Part shown: in pieces, positions 16,029-26,087 of the stretch | Numbering within the stretch: position 1 is the first letter of the stretch | Layout of the letters: the number at the start of each line of letters is the position of its first letter | Source of the DNA: Prochlorococcus sp. AG-402-M18 | Lineage (GTDB): Bacteria > Cyanobacteriota > Cyanobacteriia > PCC-6307 > Cyanobiaceae | Direction of reading: 5' to 3' | DNA length: 64,000 bases | Assembly: GCA_003216595.1 (NCBI GenBank) | Contig: QCIQ01000001.1 | Span: forward strand, 62,001-126,000 | Notes under the pieces: model-generated | What the model was told of the DNA's origin: nothing | The model's input: only the letters and a program-made list of their open reading frames with translations | The model's database searches: none | Program-made: the position numbers and the translations under genes

Positions 16029-16656
16029 AAACATTTTCACTCGTAACTGATTTTTTAGATCCCTCTTGAGAAGCCATCTCTGCACGCGCTCTTTCAGCAC
16101 TTTTTCTGAGTGCTTCTAATCTATCTTCATAAAATGTTCTCTTTTTTTTCTTTCTAGACTTTTCTACTAAATCTTTTAGAGCACCACCAAGACTTTTATA
16201 AGCATTTGGTACGCTATATCCGAACCTACATGCCAGATCAATAGCTCTCTCGTCAGCCGATATCGCATCTTGCAGACGTTTCTCAGAATTATTTTTTAAG
16301 TAGAGCCTATAACCTGCAAAGCCTGATAATCCAAGTGCCATTAAAAGTAACAATCCATCTTGGACCCATAATTCTCCTATAGCACCACCTAAACCTATTG
16401 CCAGAGCGGCCATTTCCCAGCCATCTCTAGGGATGGTGTCATTTTGAATTCGTCCCACCTCATGCCAAAACAACAAATTTCTATGATCTTGAGCTAAATA
16501 GTCCCATTGCTCAAGGTCGACTTGAATCTCAACTTCATCACGCCCAATTTCTTCAAGCGTGATCAAGGGAGGATCTATTGCTGCTGCGGCTTCAATAAAT
16601 ACCCAGCTTTGGTTCTCTGGTGGCAGCAGCCCTTTAAGGCGCTGTAGTTCGCTCAT
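16021..16656 (-). CDS. DUF3318 membrane-associated protein
   Basis: 211 residues: an N-terminal soluble part (ELQRLKGLLPPENQSWVF), two close hydrophobic spans around residues 85-115 (MAALAIGLGGAIGEL and GLLLLMALGLSGFAGY), then a long charged helix ending in SRKKKKRT and alanine/arginine repeats. This fits the cyanobacterial DUF3318 family, whose members often precede rsfS. Function unknown. First gene of the four-gene run, divergent from carB across 120 bases. Confidence 0.8.
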   Translation of the reverse strand: MSELQRLKGLLPPENQSWVFIEAAAAIDPPLITLEEIGRDEVEIQVDLEQWDYLAQDHRNLLFWHEVGRIQNDTIPRDGWEMAALAIGLGGAIGELWVQDGLLLLMALGLSGFAGYRLYLKNNSEKRLQDAISADERAIDLACRFGYSVPNAYKSLGGALKDLVEKSRKKKKRTFYEDRLEALRKSAERARAEMASQEGSKKSVTSENVYG

Positions 16657-16776
16657 ACTCTTTGTTTCTTATTCGGAAAGTTGGTTAAACTTTAATGGTA
16701 GTTTGCCGATCTAGACAGTAGATGATAAACAGATACCTAGAATGCGTGACATAAATGAAGTTTACAAGAAATTCAA

Positions 16777-19700
16777 ATGCCACGGCGTAAAGATATACGT
16801 CGGATTTTGATACTAGGTTCTGGACCAATTGTTATTGGACAGGCCTGTGAATTCGATTATTCCGGTACCCAGGCATGTAAAGCGTTAAGAAGCGAAGGCT
16901 TTGAAGTCATTTTAGTTAATTCAAATCCAGCTTCAATAATGACGGATCCTGAAACGGCAAACAGGACCTACGTTGAACCTCTCACAGCCTCAGTTGTTGA
17001 GCAAATTATAGAAAAAGAAAGACCTGATGCTCTTTTGCCCACAATGGGAGGGCAAACAGCATTGAATATTTCTGTAGAGTTAGCGGAAATTGGGATTTTA
17101 AAAAAATACAATATTGAATTAATTGGGGCAGATCTGAAGGCAATTAAAAAAGCTGAGGATAGAAATTTATTTAAAATAGCAATGAATAATATTGGTGTCG
17201 AAGTATGTCCATCTGGAATCGCTTCCAATCTTCAAGAAGCTGAAATAGTCGGAAATGAAATTTCTTCATTCCCTAAAATTATCCGTCCTGCTTTTACATT
17301 AGGTGGAAGTGGAGGTGGTATTGCTTATAACCAGGATGAATTTTTAGAATTATGTAAAACAGGTCTAGATGCTAGTCCTGTTTCTCAAATACTTATTGAA
17401 AAATCTCTTTTAGGTTGGAAAGAATTTGAGTTAGAGGTTATGAGAGATTTATCAGATAATGTTGTAATTATATGCAGTATTGAAAATGTTGATCCCATGG
17501 GGGTTCACACTGGAGATTCGATCACGGTAGCTCCTGCACAAACTCTCACTGACAGAGAATATCAACGTTTAAGAGATTACTCAATTTCTATAATTAGAGA
17601 AATTGGTGTAGCAACTGGTGGTAGCAATATCCAATTTGCAATTAATCCCCAAAATGGTGAGATTATTGTAATTGAAATGAATCCTCGTGTTAGTAGGTCA
17701 TCAGCTTTAGCAAGTAAAGCTACAGGTTTTCCTATAGCCAAAATTGCTGCTCTTTTAGCTGTCGGTTATAGATTAGACGAGATTATTAATGATATTACTG
17801 GCAAGACTCCCGCATGTTTTGAACCTTCAATTGATTATGTAGTTACCAAAATACCTCGTTTTGCCTTTGAAAAATTTTCAGGTACTTCTTCAATTCTCAC
17901 TACTTCAATGAAGTCAGTTGGAGAGGCTATGGCAATAGGAAGATGTTTTGAAGAATCTTTTCAAAAGGCTATAAGATCTTTAGAAACAGGATTAAGTGGT
18001 TGGGGCTGTGATCGAATTGATCGGAATGTATCTTCTATTGAATTAGAAAGACTATTAAGGACACCTTCACCAGACAGAATAATGCATGTCCGCTTAGCAA
18101 TGAAGAATGGACGTAGTGATAAAGAAATTTTTTCTTTTTCTAAAATAGATCCTTGGTTCTTATCAAAGCTTAGGAACATAGTAAATGCTGAGGATCAATT
18201 ACTTAAGCTTAAAAATATTAATCAATTAGAGCATAATTTTTTATTCAAACTAAAACAACTTGGATTTTCTGATCGTCAGATTGCGTTTGCTCTTAAAACT
18301 GATGAATTAACAATTAGATCTAAAAGAAATTCACTAAAAATATTACCTGTTTTTAAAACAGTTGATACATGTGCTTCAGAATTCTCCTCGAATACACCAT
18401 ATCATTATTCTACATATGAAAGACCAGCGTACAGGCTTGATAAAGAAGGAAATATAATTAATAGTATTAGTCTTAATGAAGTTAAAATTGATAATAAAAA
18501 TAAAATTTTAATTCTTGGCGGAGGTCCAAATCGTATTGGACAAGGTATCGAATTTGATTATTGTTGTTGTCATGCTTCCTATCAAGCTCAAGAGGAAAAT
18601 TTTACAACAATAATGATAAATAGTAATCCCGAAACGGTTTCTACTGATTATGACACAAGCGACATACTTTATTTTGAACCTTTAACTCTTGAAGATGTCC
18701 TCAATGTTATTGAATTTGAGAAACCTTTTGGAATAGTAGTTCAATTTGGTGGACAAACTCCTTTAAAACTCTCTTTACCTATAGTTAATTGGTTAGAAAA
18801 ATCGGAAAACTCATATTTACAAACAAAAGTTTTAGGTACATCCCCTATCTCAATTGATTTAGCTGAAGACAGAGAGCAATTTGACAAGGTTTTGAGAAAA
18901 TTGGATATTAGGCAACCCAAAAATGGTCTTGCTAGGACTTTTGAAGAATCACTGGTTGTAGCCAATAAAGTTGGATATCCATTGGTGGTTAGGCCTTCAT
19001 ATGTTCTCGGTGGTAGAGCTATGGAAATTGTCTATGGGCAAGATGAGTTGGAAAGATACATAAAGGAAGCTGTAAACGTTGAGCCAGATCATCCAATCCT
19101 TATTGATCAATATTTAGAGAATGCAATTGAGGTTGATGTTGATGCTTTGTGTGATGAAAGCAAAAATGTTGTTATTGGAGGCTTAATGGAGCATATAGAG
19201 CCGGCGGGCATTCATTCTGGTGATTCAGCCTGTTGCCTTCCTGCCATAACTCTATCTACCGAATCAATTAAAACAATTAAACATTGGACAAAATTATTAG
19301 CTACTGAACTCGATGTTGTTGGTCTAATTAATCTTCAATTTGCTGTCAAAAGAGATGATGACGGTGATGAGGTCGTTTACATTATTGAAGCAAATCCAAG
19401 AGCCTCAAGAACAGTTCCTTTTGTTTCTAAAGCTACTGGTATCCCTCTTGCAAAAATTGCTACTCAGTTACTTTTAAGTAAAAAGTTAAAAGATATTGGG
19501 TTAAATCAAGAACCAATTCCACCACTTCAAGCAATAAAGGAGGCTGTTATGCCTTTTAGACGTTTTCCTGGCTCAGACAGTGTTTTAGGACCAGAAATGC
19601 GTTCAACTGGCGAGGTAATGGGATCTGCAAATACTTTTGGAATGGCTTATGCAAAATCCGAACTCGCAGCAGGTGAGGGATTACCTACTTCCGGTTTTGT

Positions 19701-20085
19701 TTTCTTGTCTACTCATGATCGAGATAAACCTGCTTTGATTCCAGTAGCAAAAAAATTAATTGAACTAGGTTTTTCAGTTTTGGCAACATCTGGTACTTCT
19801 AATTATCTCGAGAAATTTGATTTAAAGGTAGAAAGGGTTCTTAAGGTTCACGAAGGAAGACCAAATATTGAGGACATGATTCGATCAGGGAAGGTTCAGC
19901 TCGTAATAAATACACCTATCGGACGCCAGGCAATTTATGATGATAAATATCTTAGAAAAGCAGCTCTTGACTACTCTGTTCCAACTTTGACAACCTTAAA
20001 GGGTGCTAGTGCCGCTGTAAAAGGGATAGAAGCATTGCAGAATCAAGTTTTATCAGTTTCAGCTTTGCAAGATATTCATTCATAA
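16777..20085 (+). CDS. carB: carbamoyl-phosphate synthase large subunit
   Basis: Forms carbamoyl phosphate for pyrimidine and arginine synthesis. The 1102-residue protein has the two homologous synthetase halves: [18 protein letters not shown] near residue 14 and its partner [18 protein letters not shown] near 580. ATP-grasp elements include [13 protein letters not shown] and [12 protein letters not shown]. The C-terminal allosteric MGS-like domain starts near residue 965 ([23 protein letters not shown]). Full length, no lesions. The partner carA is in this window, 24 kb away. Confidence 0.97.
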   Translation: MPRRKDIRRILILGSGPIVIGQACEFDYSGTQACKALRSEGFEVILVNSNPASIMTDPETANRTYVEPLTASVVEQIIEKERPDALLPTMGGQTALNISVELAEIGILKKYNIELIGADLKAIKKAEDRNLFKIAMNNIGVEVCPSGIASNLQEAEIVGNEISSFPKIIRPAFTLGGSGGGIAYNQDEFLELCKTGLDASPVSQILIEKSLLGWKEFELEVMRDLSDNVVIICSIENVDPMGVHTGDSITVAPAQTLTDREYQRLRDYSISIIREIGVATGGSNIQFAINPQNGEIIVIEMNPRVSRSSALASKATGFPIAKIAALLAVGYRLDEIINDITGKTPACFEPSIDYVVTKIPRFAFEKFSGTSSILTTSMKSVGEAMAIGRCFEESFQKAIRSLETGLSGWGCDRIDRNVSSIELERLLRTPSPDRIMHVRLAMKNGRSDKEIFSFSKIDPWFLSKLRNIVNAEDQLLKLKNINQLEHNFLFKLKQLGFSDRQIAFALKTDELTIRSKRNSLKILPVFKTVDTCASEFSSNTPYHYSTYERPAYRLDKEGNIINSISLNEVKIDNKNKILILGGGPNRIGQGIEFDYCCCHASYQAQEENFTTIMINSNPETVSTDYDTSDILYFEPLTLEDVLNVIEFEKPFGIVVQFGGQTPLKLSLPIVNWLEKSENSYLQTKVLGTSPISIDLAEDREQFDKVLRKLDIRQPKNGLARTFEESLVVANKVGYPLVVRPSYVLGGRAMEIVYGQDELERYIKEAVNVEPDHPILIDQYLENAIEVDVDALCDESKNVVIGGLMEHIEPAGIHSGDSACCLPAITLSTESIKTIKHWTKLLATELDVVGLINLQFAVKRDDDGDEVVYIIEANPRASRTVPFVSKATGIPLAKIATQLLLSKKLKDIGLNQEPIPPLQAIKEAVMPFRRFPGSDSVLGPEMRSTGEVMGSANTFGMAYAKSELAAGEGLPTSGFVFLSTHDRDKPALIPVAKKLIELGFSVLATSGTSNYLEKFDLKVERVLKVHEGRPNIEDMIRSGKVQLVINTPIGRQAIYDDKYLRKAALDYSVPTLTTLKGASAAVKGIEALQNQVLSVSALQDIHS

Positions 20086-20308
20086 TAATTTTTTTGGTAA
20101 TTATCTAATTTAATGTCTTTTAAATTTCTATTATAAATCAATTAATTTCGTGAATATAATTTCTTTTAGTTGTTAAATATAAATTCTATAATCAATTTTT
20201 TTAGCTATTTTTTTTTCGTTTTAGGCAAAGCTCTATTACTACCTGATTAAAAATTCACCTTTTTTCCAAATAAAGACATACAATTGTGTTCTTGCTTGTT
20301 AATTAGGG

Positions 20309-21412
20309 ATGACCGCAACAGCTTCTTCACCAAAACTAAGAGTTGATACACGCGGAACCAATGAGTTGCCGCCACATTTAGATGAAAATCTTTTAACCCC
20401 TCGTTTTTACGTAACTGAGTTTAAAAAAGCAGCTAAGACAGAATTAACTGATGCACGTGAAGAGTTTGAAGCAATGCTCTCAGAAATGAAAGCAGACTAT
20501 AACTGTACTCATTTTGATAGGAAGGCAAGTCTAGATAGATTACAAGATTTGCCTCAGAAGGCTAAAGAGACTTATGAGAGTTATTTAGTTAGATCAGTTA
20601 TCTCAGAATTTTCTGGATTCTTACTTTTCAAGGAGATTTCAAATCGTTTAAAGAAAGAGGGGAATAGGGATCTTGGTAAACTATTTCAGTTTTTAGCTAG
20701 AGATGAAGCTAGACACGCAGGCTTCCTTAGCAGAGCATTAGTCGCAGAGGGTATTGAAGTGGATCTCCCTCATTTAGGAGGAAAAAGAGCAGCGACTTGG
20801 TTCCCAATTAGTTGGGTTATATATTCCGTGTATCTTTCAGAAAAAATTGGGTATTGGAGATATATCTTGATGGATAGGCACCTTAAGGCTAATCCAGATC
20901 AGGCTTTTGCTCCTCTTTTTGATTTCTTTGAACCATGGTGTCAAGATGAGAATAGACATGGCGATTGTTTCACAGTAATGATGAGATGTTGGCCAGGCAT
21001 TACCAAAGGATTTAGAGGCAAGCTATTAAGTCGTTTCTTCTTGTGGAGTGTTTTCCTTACTCACACTTTGACAGTTTGCGAAAGAGGTGAGTTTTATGAA
21101 TTGCTTGGTATTGATCCAAAGGAATTTGATGAGGAAGTTATAAAAAGAACAAACCACACATCTAAAAATGCATTTCCTTGGGTTTTTAATCTTGAGGACA
21201 ATAAGTTTTGGGATTTAAGGAACAAAATTATCGAATCTTTCAGAGCTTTTGTAGGTGCTAAAGGTTTAACAAAACCTGTTAAATTTGTGAAATTCGCTAC
21301 TTTGATATTTAAGCAATTTTCACTACCAATGGAGAAGACAAATGCATTGAGATATGATAAAGATGTTACTTTTACAGGTCATGACATTTTAAATTTTTGG
21401 ACAGATAAATAA
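20309..21412 (+). CDS. acsF: Mg-protoporphyrin IX monomethyl ester oxidative cyclase
   Basis: Di-iron enzyme that builds ring E of chlorophyll using oxygen. 367 residues; the two E-x-x-H motifs of the di-iron site are DEARHAGF and DENRHGDCF, each carried by a long helix. Length and the N-terminal LLTPRFYVTEF block match AcsF/CHL27. The 223-base upstream gap is AT-rich, with TACAAT near 20279 as a possible -10. Convergent with the ferredoxin gene 15 bases away, which may be its electron donor. Confidence 0.96.
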   Translation: MTATASSPKLRVDTRGTNELPPHLDENLLTPRFYVTEFKKAAKTELTDAREEFEAMLSEMKADYNCTHFDRKASLDRLQDLPQKAKETYESYLVRSVISEFSGFLLFKEISNRLKKEGNRDLGKLFQFLARDEARHAGFLSRALVAEGIEVDLPHLGGKRAATWFPISWVIYSVYLSEKIGYWRYILMDRHLKANPDQAFAPLFDFFEPWCQDENRHGDCFTVMMRCWPGITKGFRGKLLSRFFLWSVFLTHTLTVCERGEFYELLGIDPKEFDEEVIKRTNHTSKNAFPWVFNLEDNKFWDLRNKIIESFRAFVGAKGLTKPVKFVKFATLIFKQFSLPMEKTNALRYDKDVTFTGHDILNFWTDK

Positions 21413-21427
21413 GACTATTTAGATAAA

Positions 21428-21814
21428 TCAAATATCAAATGGATTACCTGCTTGGGTGTTCAATCCTTTGAAATATTTTCCGAATTGTTCATTATAAACA
21501 TCGTCTTCATCTTGAGTTTCGCATTCTAACGGCCCAATAGCTTTAGAGACACATAACAAACCATATCCCTTATCCCTCATTTCTTTAGATAGACCAATAC
21601 AAGCTTGTTGGTCCATTTTCCCTGAAATTATCTTAACAGCACATTCAGAACAACATCCATTCCTGCAAGAGAATGGCAATGTGTCTCCGATGATTTGCCC
21701 ATTTTTATCTTTTGATTCAAAATTTCTCAATATGTACTCACCTTCAGGAACATCAAAGGTATATGTCTTTCCCTCTTGTTTATGATGAATAGTTATTTTG
21801 TGAATTGGTTTCAT
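21428..21814 (-). CDS. plant-type [2Fe-2S] ferredoxin, FdC2-like
   Basis: 128 residues. Cluster ligands follow C-x4-C-x2-C in SCRNGCCSECAVK, with the fourth in LLCVSKA. The protein carries a C-terminal extension with ETQDEDDVYNEQFGKYF, closely resembling the ETQDEDEVYWLQFGRYF signature that I recall for plant FdC2 ferredoxins. Loss of FdC2 in plants causes chlorophyll deficiency with impaired cyclase activity. Here the gene abuts acsF, so a dedicated electron donor to the cyclase is a reasonable inference. Canonical photosynthetic ferredoxin is shorter and lacks the tail. Confidence 0.82.
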   Translation of the reverse strand: MKPIHKITIHHKQEGKTYTFDVPEGEYILRNFESKDKNGQIIGDTLPFSCRNGCCSECAVKIISGKMDQQACIGLSKEMRDKGYGLLCVSKAIGPLECETQDEDDVYNEQFGKYFKGLNTQAGNPFDI

Positions 21815-21821
21815 TTAATAT

Positions 21822-22157
21822 CTATTTAGGCGGTGATATATCTCTTCTTTCGGGTGGATTAGGCGGCTGACTTGCATATTGCCAAAGCTCTTCAATATCT
21901 AATGTTTTAGTTAATCTTTCTCCACCAAATCGGAGTTTTAACCAGGCAATTGTTGTTGAGTCTTCTGCCACAACAGCTTCATAACCTTCTTCCTCAGTGA
22001 TATTGAATTTGTTAACTAATGAAGAATTTAGGAACCACATAGGATAGTCTCCACCCTTGCGATCCCTTCTCTCATGGAAGGATTCTCTTAACTGTCCATT
22101 ACCCTGTAATTGGCCTTCTGGGGCAAGAAGAATATTTAGGGTTTTGGTCTCCGACAT
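21822..22157 (-). CDS. conserved small protein, possibly Ycf54-like
   Basis: 111 residues, 7 bases upstream of the FdC2-like gene, so an operon. By eye it follows the layout of Ycf54, the accessory subunit of the chlorophyll cyclase: an ER-rich helix (SFHERRDR), a short MWFLNSS strand where Ycf54 has IDFWLV, then YEAVVAEDSTTIAWLKLRFG, similar to AAIISTDKKFITWLKLRLE. The canonical Ycf54 N-terminus (YYxLAS, EEEPLEEVL) is not conserved. It may be a divergent paralogue; the resemblance is modest and unproven. Confidence 0.6.
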   Translation of the reverse strand: MSETKTLNILLAPEGQLQGNGQLRESFHERRDRKGGDYPMWFLNSSLVNKFNITEEEGYEAVVAEDSTTIAWLKLRFGGERLTKTLDIEELWQYASQPPNPPERRDISPPK

Positions 22158-22175
22158 TATTTAAGAATCAGAAAT

Positions 22176-22209
22176 GGTCTTGACCTTAGGTTTAATATTT
22201 CCTAAGACC
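22176..22209 (-). promoter_or_regulatory. leader inverted repeats before the Ycf54-like/FdC2 operon
   Basis: CTTAGG (22185-22190) pairs with CCTAAG (22201-22206) around a 10-base loop. GGTCTT (22176-22181) also pairs with AAGACC (22204-22209). The two pairings share bases, so they are alternatives. They lie 19-52 bases before the ATG, within the likely leader or promoter. There is no U-tract, so it is not a terminator. Confidence 0.35.
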
Positions 22210-22355
22210 TTAATCAGATAACTTTAGTAAAAGGAATTACATAGATGCAAGAAGTTTGATAGATCTTCACAAGACTTTCTTATTATCTGTATGTTATTTT
22301 TCTAATAATTTAAAAGAGGTAAATATATTTTTTTTATTTATTGATAATTAATTAT

Positions 22356-22574
22356 TTAAGCCTCTTTTTTGGGTGCCTCAGCCTTTGCTTTAAGAGCTTC
22401 AGCTTCAGCTGCTTTCTTTGCTTCTTCAAAATCAATTCTGTTTTGTAATTGACCTGAAGCTCTCATCCAATCATTTACAGTGGCCTCCTTGCCAGCGGCT
22501 TCACATTCCTCCTGATACTTCAAGAATGGATACCAATGATGTGTAGCATTCTTGGAATCTGTTAAATTAGTCAT
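22356..22574 (-). CDS. hypothetical protein, 72 residues
   Basis: An N-terminal half with aromatic residues (HHWYPFLKYQEECEAAGKEATVNDWMRASG) and a low-complexity C-terminal helix of alanine, glutamate and lysine. The composition and the DWMR segment look like conserved protein rather than chance. It lies 198 bases upstream of the Ycf54-like gene on the same strand. Function unknown. Confidence 0.65.
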   Translation of the reverse strand: MTNLTDSKNATHHWYPFLKYQEECEAAGKEATVNDWMRASGQLQNRIDFEEAKKAAEAEALKAKAEAPKKEA

Positions 22575-22710
22575 CTTCTTAAGTATTCAATGAATTAATT
22601 ATCGCATCATATTTTGTTCTTTTGGCAGCATATTAATTTTTTATAGTAATAGTTCAAACCTTTGATGTAATTATTACTCTTAGTTCGCTTTGAATAAAAA
22701 TATGAATTTG

Positions 22711-23574
22711 ATGAAACTAGCTTTTGTTGGCCTTGGAGCTATTGGTAAGCCTATGTCTGAGCGGCTCATTGATAATGGTTATGATTTAAATTTATTTAAT
22801 AGAAATAAACTTAATAATGACGGCCACAAAGGATATTTTGTTGATCCTAAAGAAGCTGTTTATGATTGCGATGGCCTTTTGATTTGTGTTACAGATGATA
22901 ATGCAGTTGAATCTGTTTTATTTGGAGACAATGGAGTAGCAGAAACGCTAAAACCCAATTCGTTTGTAATAGATTTCTCTACAATAAGTCCTGATAAATC
23001 TATTTCTATACATAAAAGATTAGCCGTAAAAAATATCTTTTATGTTGACTGTCCAGTTTCAGGGGGGACAGAGGGAGCTCAAAAAGGCTCACTGTCTTTA
23101 TTTGTTGGTGCAAGCAAAAAAGAGTGTTTATTTTTTGAACATATATTTGATGTCCTTGGTAAATCAATTAATTACTTTAATGGCGTAGGTAAAGGTCAAC
23201 AAGTTAAAGCTCTTAATCAGATATTAGTCGCAGGAACATATGCAGCAGTAGCCGAGGCAATGGAATTGGGGAAATTGCTTGATTTGCCCATGGAAGATGT
23301 GGTTGATGCTTTAAAAGTTGGAGCAGCGAATTCCTGGCCATTAGAAAATAGATCAAAAGCAATGTTGATTGATGAACATCCATTGGGATTTAAATTAGAG
23401 TTGCATCATAAGGATTTATCTATTGCCATTGATCTGGCTAAATCTATAAATATTGATTTACCCATAGCTTCTAAAGTAAAAGAGATTGAGCAAAGATTAA
23501 TGCAGGCTGGTTTAGGTGAATTGGATATTTCTGTACTGCATAGATACATCTCAGCAGCAAAAAAAGAAGGATAG
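22711..23574 (+). CDS. beta-hydroxyacid dehydrogenase (3-hydroxyisobutyrate dehydrogenase family)
   Basis: NAD(P)-dependent oxidoreductase of about 287 residues. The Rossmann motif VGLGAIGKPM begins at residue 5, the substrate segment DCPVSGGTEGAQKGSL fits the family signature, and the catalytic lysine lies in GKGQQVKALNQIL. Relatives reduce glyoxylate or succinic semialdehyde or oxidise 3-hydroxyisobutyrate; which applies is unclear. I chose the ATG next to the first strand; alternatives are ATG 22702 and TTG 22690. Confidence 0.85.
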   Translation: MKLAFVGLGAIGKPMSERLIDNGYDLNLFNRNKLNNDGHKGYFVDPKEAVYDCDGLLICVTDDNAVESVLFGDNGVAETLKPNSFVIDFSTISPDKSISIHKRLAVKNIFYVDCPVSGGTEGAQKGSLSLFVGASKKECLFFEHIFDVLGKSINYFNGVGKGQQVKALNQILVAGTYAAVAEAMELGKLLDLPMEDVVDALKVGAANSWPLENRSKAMLIDEHPLGFKLELHHKDLSIAIDLAKSINIDLPIASKVKEIEQRLMQAGLGELDISVLHRYISAAKKEG

Positions 23575-23674
23575 AATTTACTGCTAATATTAGATTTCTG
23601 TTACTCATTTTATTTACAAATTTATATCTATATGCTAAGTTAAAAATAAGTTAACAAATTATTTAAATTAAGTT

Positions 23675-23803
23675 ATGAAGCTAGAAAAGCAGCATGCAAA
23701 ATTAATAAAGTTACAAAGCAAAGCTGAGTCTTGCCTTTCTCGTGATGAGGCACAGAAGATTATACGTAAGGCCGAAAAAACTCAAATGAAAATTTCTGGC
23801 TAA
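23675..23803 (+). CDS. 42-residue basic helical protein
   Basis: ATG opens 42 codons rich in lysine, glutamine and alanine, consistent with a single amphipathic helix or short helical hairpin (KLEKQHAKLIKLQSKAESCL, then SRDEAQKIIRKAEKTQMKI). Its stop codon overlaps the convergent 23800-24198 gene by 4 bases. Coding character is good for its size. Function unknown. Confidence 0.5.
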   Translation: MKLEKQHAKLIKLQSKAESCLSRDEAQKIIRKAEKTQMKISG

Positions 23804-24198
23804 TTTGTATGTTTTAGATTGTTGAATAATATTCCTTCATGTTTTTTAAATTGAATACTCCAAAGATTTGAACATATTGATTTTAATTTTTCTATTAAAG
23901 TATCTGTATCTCCACTATTAATCCAATTTGATTTAATTACTGGAATATTATTATGCATACTTTCAAAACTAATTTCTGCTAGTAACAATCCTTTTTCATC
24001 GTTTGATATTTTAAGACTACCTTCTGTAGTTCTTTGAAATATCCTTAGTAATAAATCAAGTATTATCTTTTCGACTTCTTTTTTTGAGGATTGACTTAAA
24101 GTATCATTTCCAGAATAAGTTTTTCCTCCAAGAGGCATTATTCTTTTATTATTTTGCTCTGCTAGAGCTATCGCTATTACATATTTTTGTTCATCCAT
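23800..24198 (-). CDS. hypothetical protein, 132 residues
   Basis: A soluble mixed alpha/beta protein. Visible segments are KYVIAIALAEQNNKRIMPLGGKTYSG, a middle helix EVEKIILDLLLRIFQRT and a C-terminal helix DTLIEKLKSICSNLW. No catalytic motif recognised. Divergent from the ABC exporter operon. Confidence 0.6.
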   Translation of the reverse strand: MDEQKYVIAIALAEQNNKRIMPLGGKTYSGNDTLSQSSKKEVEKIILDLLLRIFQRTTEGSLKISNDEKGLLLAEISFESMHNNIPVIKSNWINSGDTDTLIEKLKSICSNLWSIQFKKHEGILFNNLKHTN

Positions 24199-24293
24199 TT
24201 AGTTTTAATAACCTATAGATTTTTCACTACTTTTATTTTATCGACTATATAGGAAAAATGTTTTATCTTAATGTTGAAGCATTTGAAAATTAA

Positions 24294-25292
24294 TTGCACA
24301 ATAATCCTAGTTACTTGATCGTTGTAGATCAGCTGAGTAAATATTATCGTGTTGCAAACAAACAGCCTGGGTTTAAGGGTACTCTTAAGCATTTTTTCGA
24401 TCGAAAGACTTATGACGTCCCTGCCGTTACTGATATTAGTTTTAAAATCTCACCGGGAGAGGTAGTCGGATTTCTTGGGGCTAATGGAGCTGGTAAGACT
24501 ACATTATTGAAAATGATGTGTGGTCTTATTCATCCATCGACAGGGTTAGTTGATGTTGGTGGTTTCTCTCCACAAAGAAGGCAAACGGCTTTTCTTAAGG
24601 AGATTACTTTGGTTATGGGGCAAAAGCAGCAGTTGATATGGGACCTTCCTCCCATGGACTCTTTGTATGTAAACGCAGCTGTATATGGTTTGTCTGACCA
24701 CGAAGCAAAAGTAAGAATTAATGAATTGGCAGAGATGCTTGAACTAGGAGAAGAACTTACAAGACCTGTAAGAAAGTTGTCGTTAGGACAAAGAATGAAA
24801 TCTGAAATTCTAGCTTCCTTATTGCATAAACCATCTGTCCTTTTTCTAGATGAACCTACTCTTGGTCTAGATGTAAATGCTCAAGCTAGAGTTCGTAGCT
24901 TCTTATCCGAATACAATAAAAGAACTGGTGCTACTATTTTGCTGACTAGTCATTACATGGCTGATATAACAGCATTATGTCCAAGAGTTATTTGTATTCA
25001 TAAAGGAAAGCTTTTTTATGATGGCGATCTTGATTCACTGGCTAATTCATTATCACCATCCAGAGAGGTAAAAGTTGAATTGAAAAAACCATGTGCAAGT
25101 GAACAATTTGAAAAATATGGTGAGATTCAAGATTTAAATGATCGTTTTGTATGTTTGTTAGTTTCAAGGGATAAATTGACAGCTGTAGTAAGTAATCTAT
25201 TAACTGATTTCGATATTATCGATTTAGAGATAAGTGATCCTCCTATTGATCAATTAATAGGAGAATTATTTATTAAGGGAGAAGTCAATTGA
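24294..25292 (+). CDS. ABC-2 type exporter, ATP-binding subunit
   Basis: 332 residues with Walker A GANGAGKTTLLKM, signature LSLGQRMK, Walker B VLFLDEPTLGLD and a switch histidine in TSHYMAD. The long C-terminal part is typical of DrrA-like exporters. The start is TTG with no better alternative nearby. The stop overlaps the first permease by 4 bases, and a second permease follows, so the three genes form a complete heteromeric exporter. Related cyanobacterial systems have been linked to resistance to organic cations; the substrate here is unknown. Confidence 0.88.
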   Translation: MHNNPSYLIVVDQLSKYYRVANKQPGFKGTLKHFFDRKTYDVPAVTDISFKISPGEVVGFLGANGAGKTTLLKMMCGLIHPSTGLVDVGGFSPQRRQTAFLKEITLVMGQKQQLIWDLPPMDSLYVNAAVYGLSDHEAKVRINELAEMLELGEELTRPVRKLSLGQRMKSEILASLLHKPSVLFLDEPTLGLDVNAQARVRSFLSEYNKRTGATILLTSHYMADITALCPRVICIHKGKLFYDGDLDSLANSLSPSREVKVELKKPCASEQFEKYGEIQDLNDRFVCLLVSRDKLTAVVSNLLTDFDIIDLEISDPPIDQLIGELFIKGEVN

Positions 25293-26086
25293 GAATATTT
25301 GGATTGTCTTTCAAGCTTATTAAGACTTTACTTACAACACAATATGCATACATGTTGGAATATCGCATCGAAATAGCTTTGTGGGCTCTATCTGGAGTAC
25401 TACCATTTATTATGTTTTCTCTTTGGAGTCAAAATGATGTTGGTAATTCATTTGGTCTAACTGATATTGGGTTGGCAAGATATTTTTTAAGTGCTTTTCT
25501 CGTTAGGCAATTTTCAGTTGTTTGGGTTGTCTTCTCGTTTGAGGAAGATTCTCTTTCTGGTCGATTATCACCATATTTGCTTCAGCCTTTGCACCCTCTA
25601 TTTAGATATGTAGCTTCTCATTTGGCAGAGCAAGCAACAAGACTTCCTTTCGCAATAGCTATAGCTATTACTTTTTTCATTTTAAATCCTTCATCTTTTT
25701 GGCTTCCCTCACTACCTCAATTATTTCTGGCGTATTTATCAACTCACTTTGCTTTTACTATCGCTTTCCTTCTTCAAAGTTTAGTCGCTGCACTATGTTT
25801 TTGGACCGAAAAATCTAGTGCTCTAGAAAGATTAATATTTGTTCCTTATCTTTTTCTATCTGGTTTATTAGTACCGTTATCAGCGTTTCCTTCTAACGTT
25901 TTAAAATTTGCAATATTAACTCCATTTCCTTATCTAATTAACTTTCCAGCAAAAATTTTATCAGGAATGCCAGTTGATATCTTTAATGGTTTTTTAGCTC
26001 AAATTTTGTGGATTTCAATTCTCATCCCTTCTGTAAATATTCTCTGGAAACTTGGAGTAAAAAGATATACAGCTATGGGAGCCTAA
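25289..26086 (+). CDS. ABC-2 exporter permease 1
   Basis: 265 residues with about six membrane spans, including WALSGVLPFIMFSLW and IFVPYLFLSGLLVPLSAFP. The LSGLLVPLSAFP segment is a family feature of ABC2_membrane_6/DUF990 permeases. The start overlaps the ATPase stop and is the rare codon TTG (TTGA overlap), indicating translational coupling. Forms a heterodimer with the next gene product. Confidence 0.82.
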   Translation: MRIFGLSFKLIKTLLTTQYAYMLEYRIEIALWALSGVLPFIMFSLWSQNDVGNSFGLTDIGLARYFLSAFLVRQFSVVWVVFSFEEDSLSGRLSPYLLQPLHPLFRYVASHLAEQATRLPFAIAIAITFFILNPSSFWLPSLPQLFLAYLSTHFAFTIAFLLQSLVAALCFWTEKSSALERLIFVPYLFLSGLLVPLSAFPSNVLKFAILTPFPYLINFPAKILSGMPVDIFNGFLAQILWISILIPSVNILWKLGVKRYTAMGA

Positions 26087-26087
26087 T

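Noticed and set aside
15654-16100. Longer rsfS frame starting at 16100
   Set aside because: The extra 24 residues lie wholly inside the upstream gene and do not resemble the family; ATG 16028 overlaps the stop in a typical coupling arrangement.
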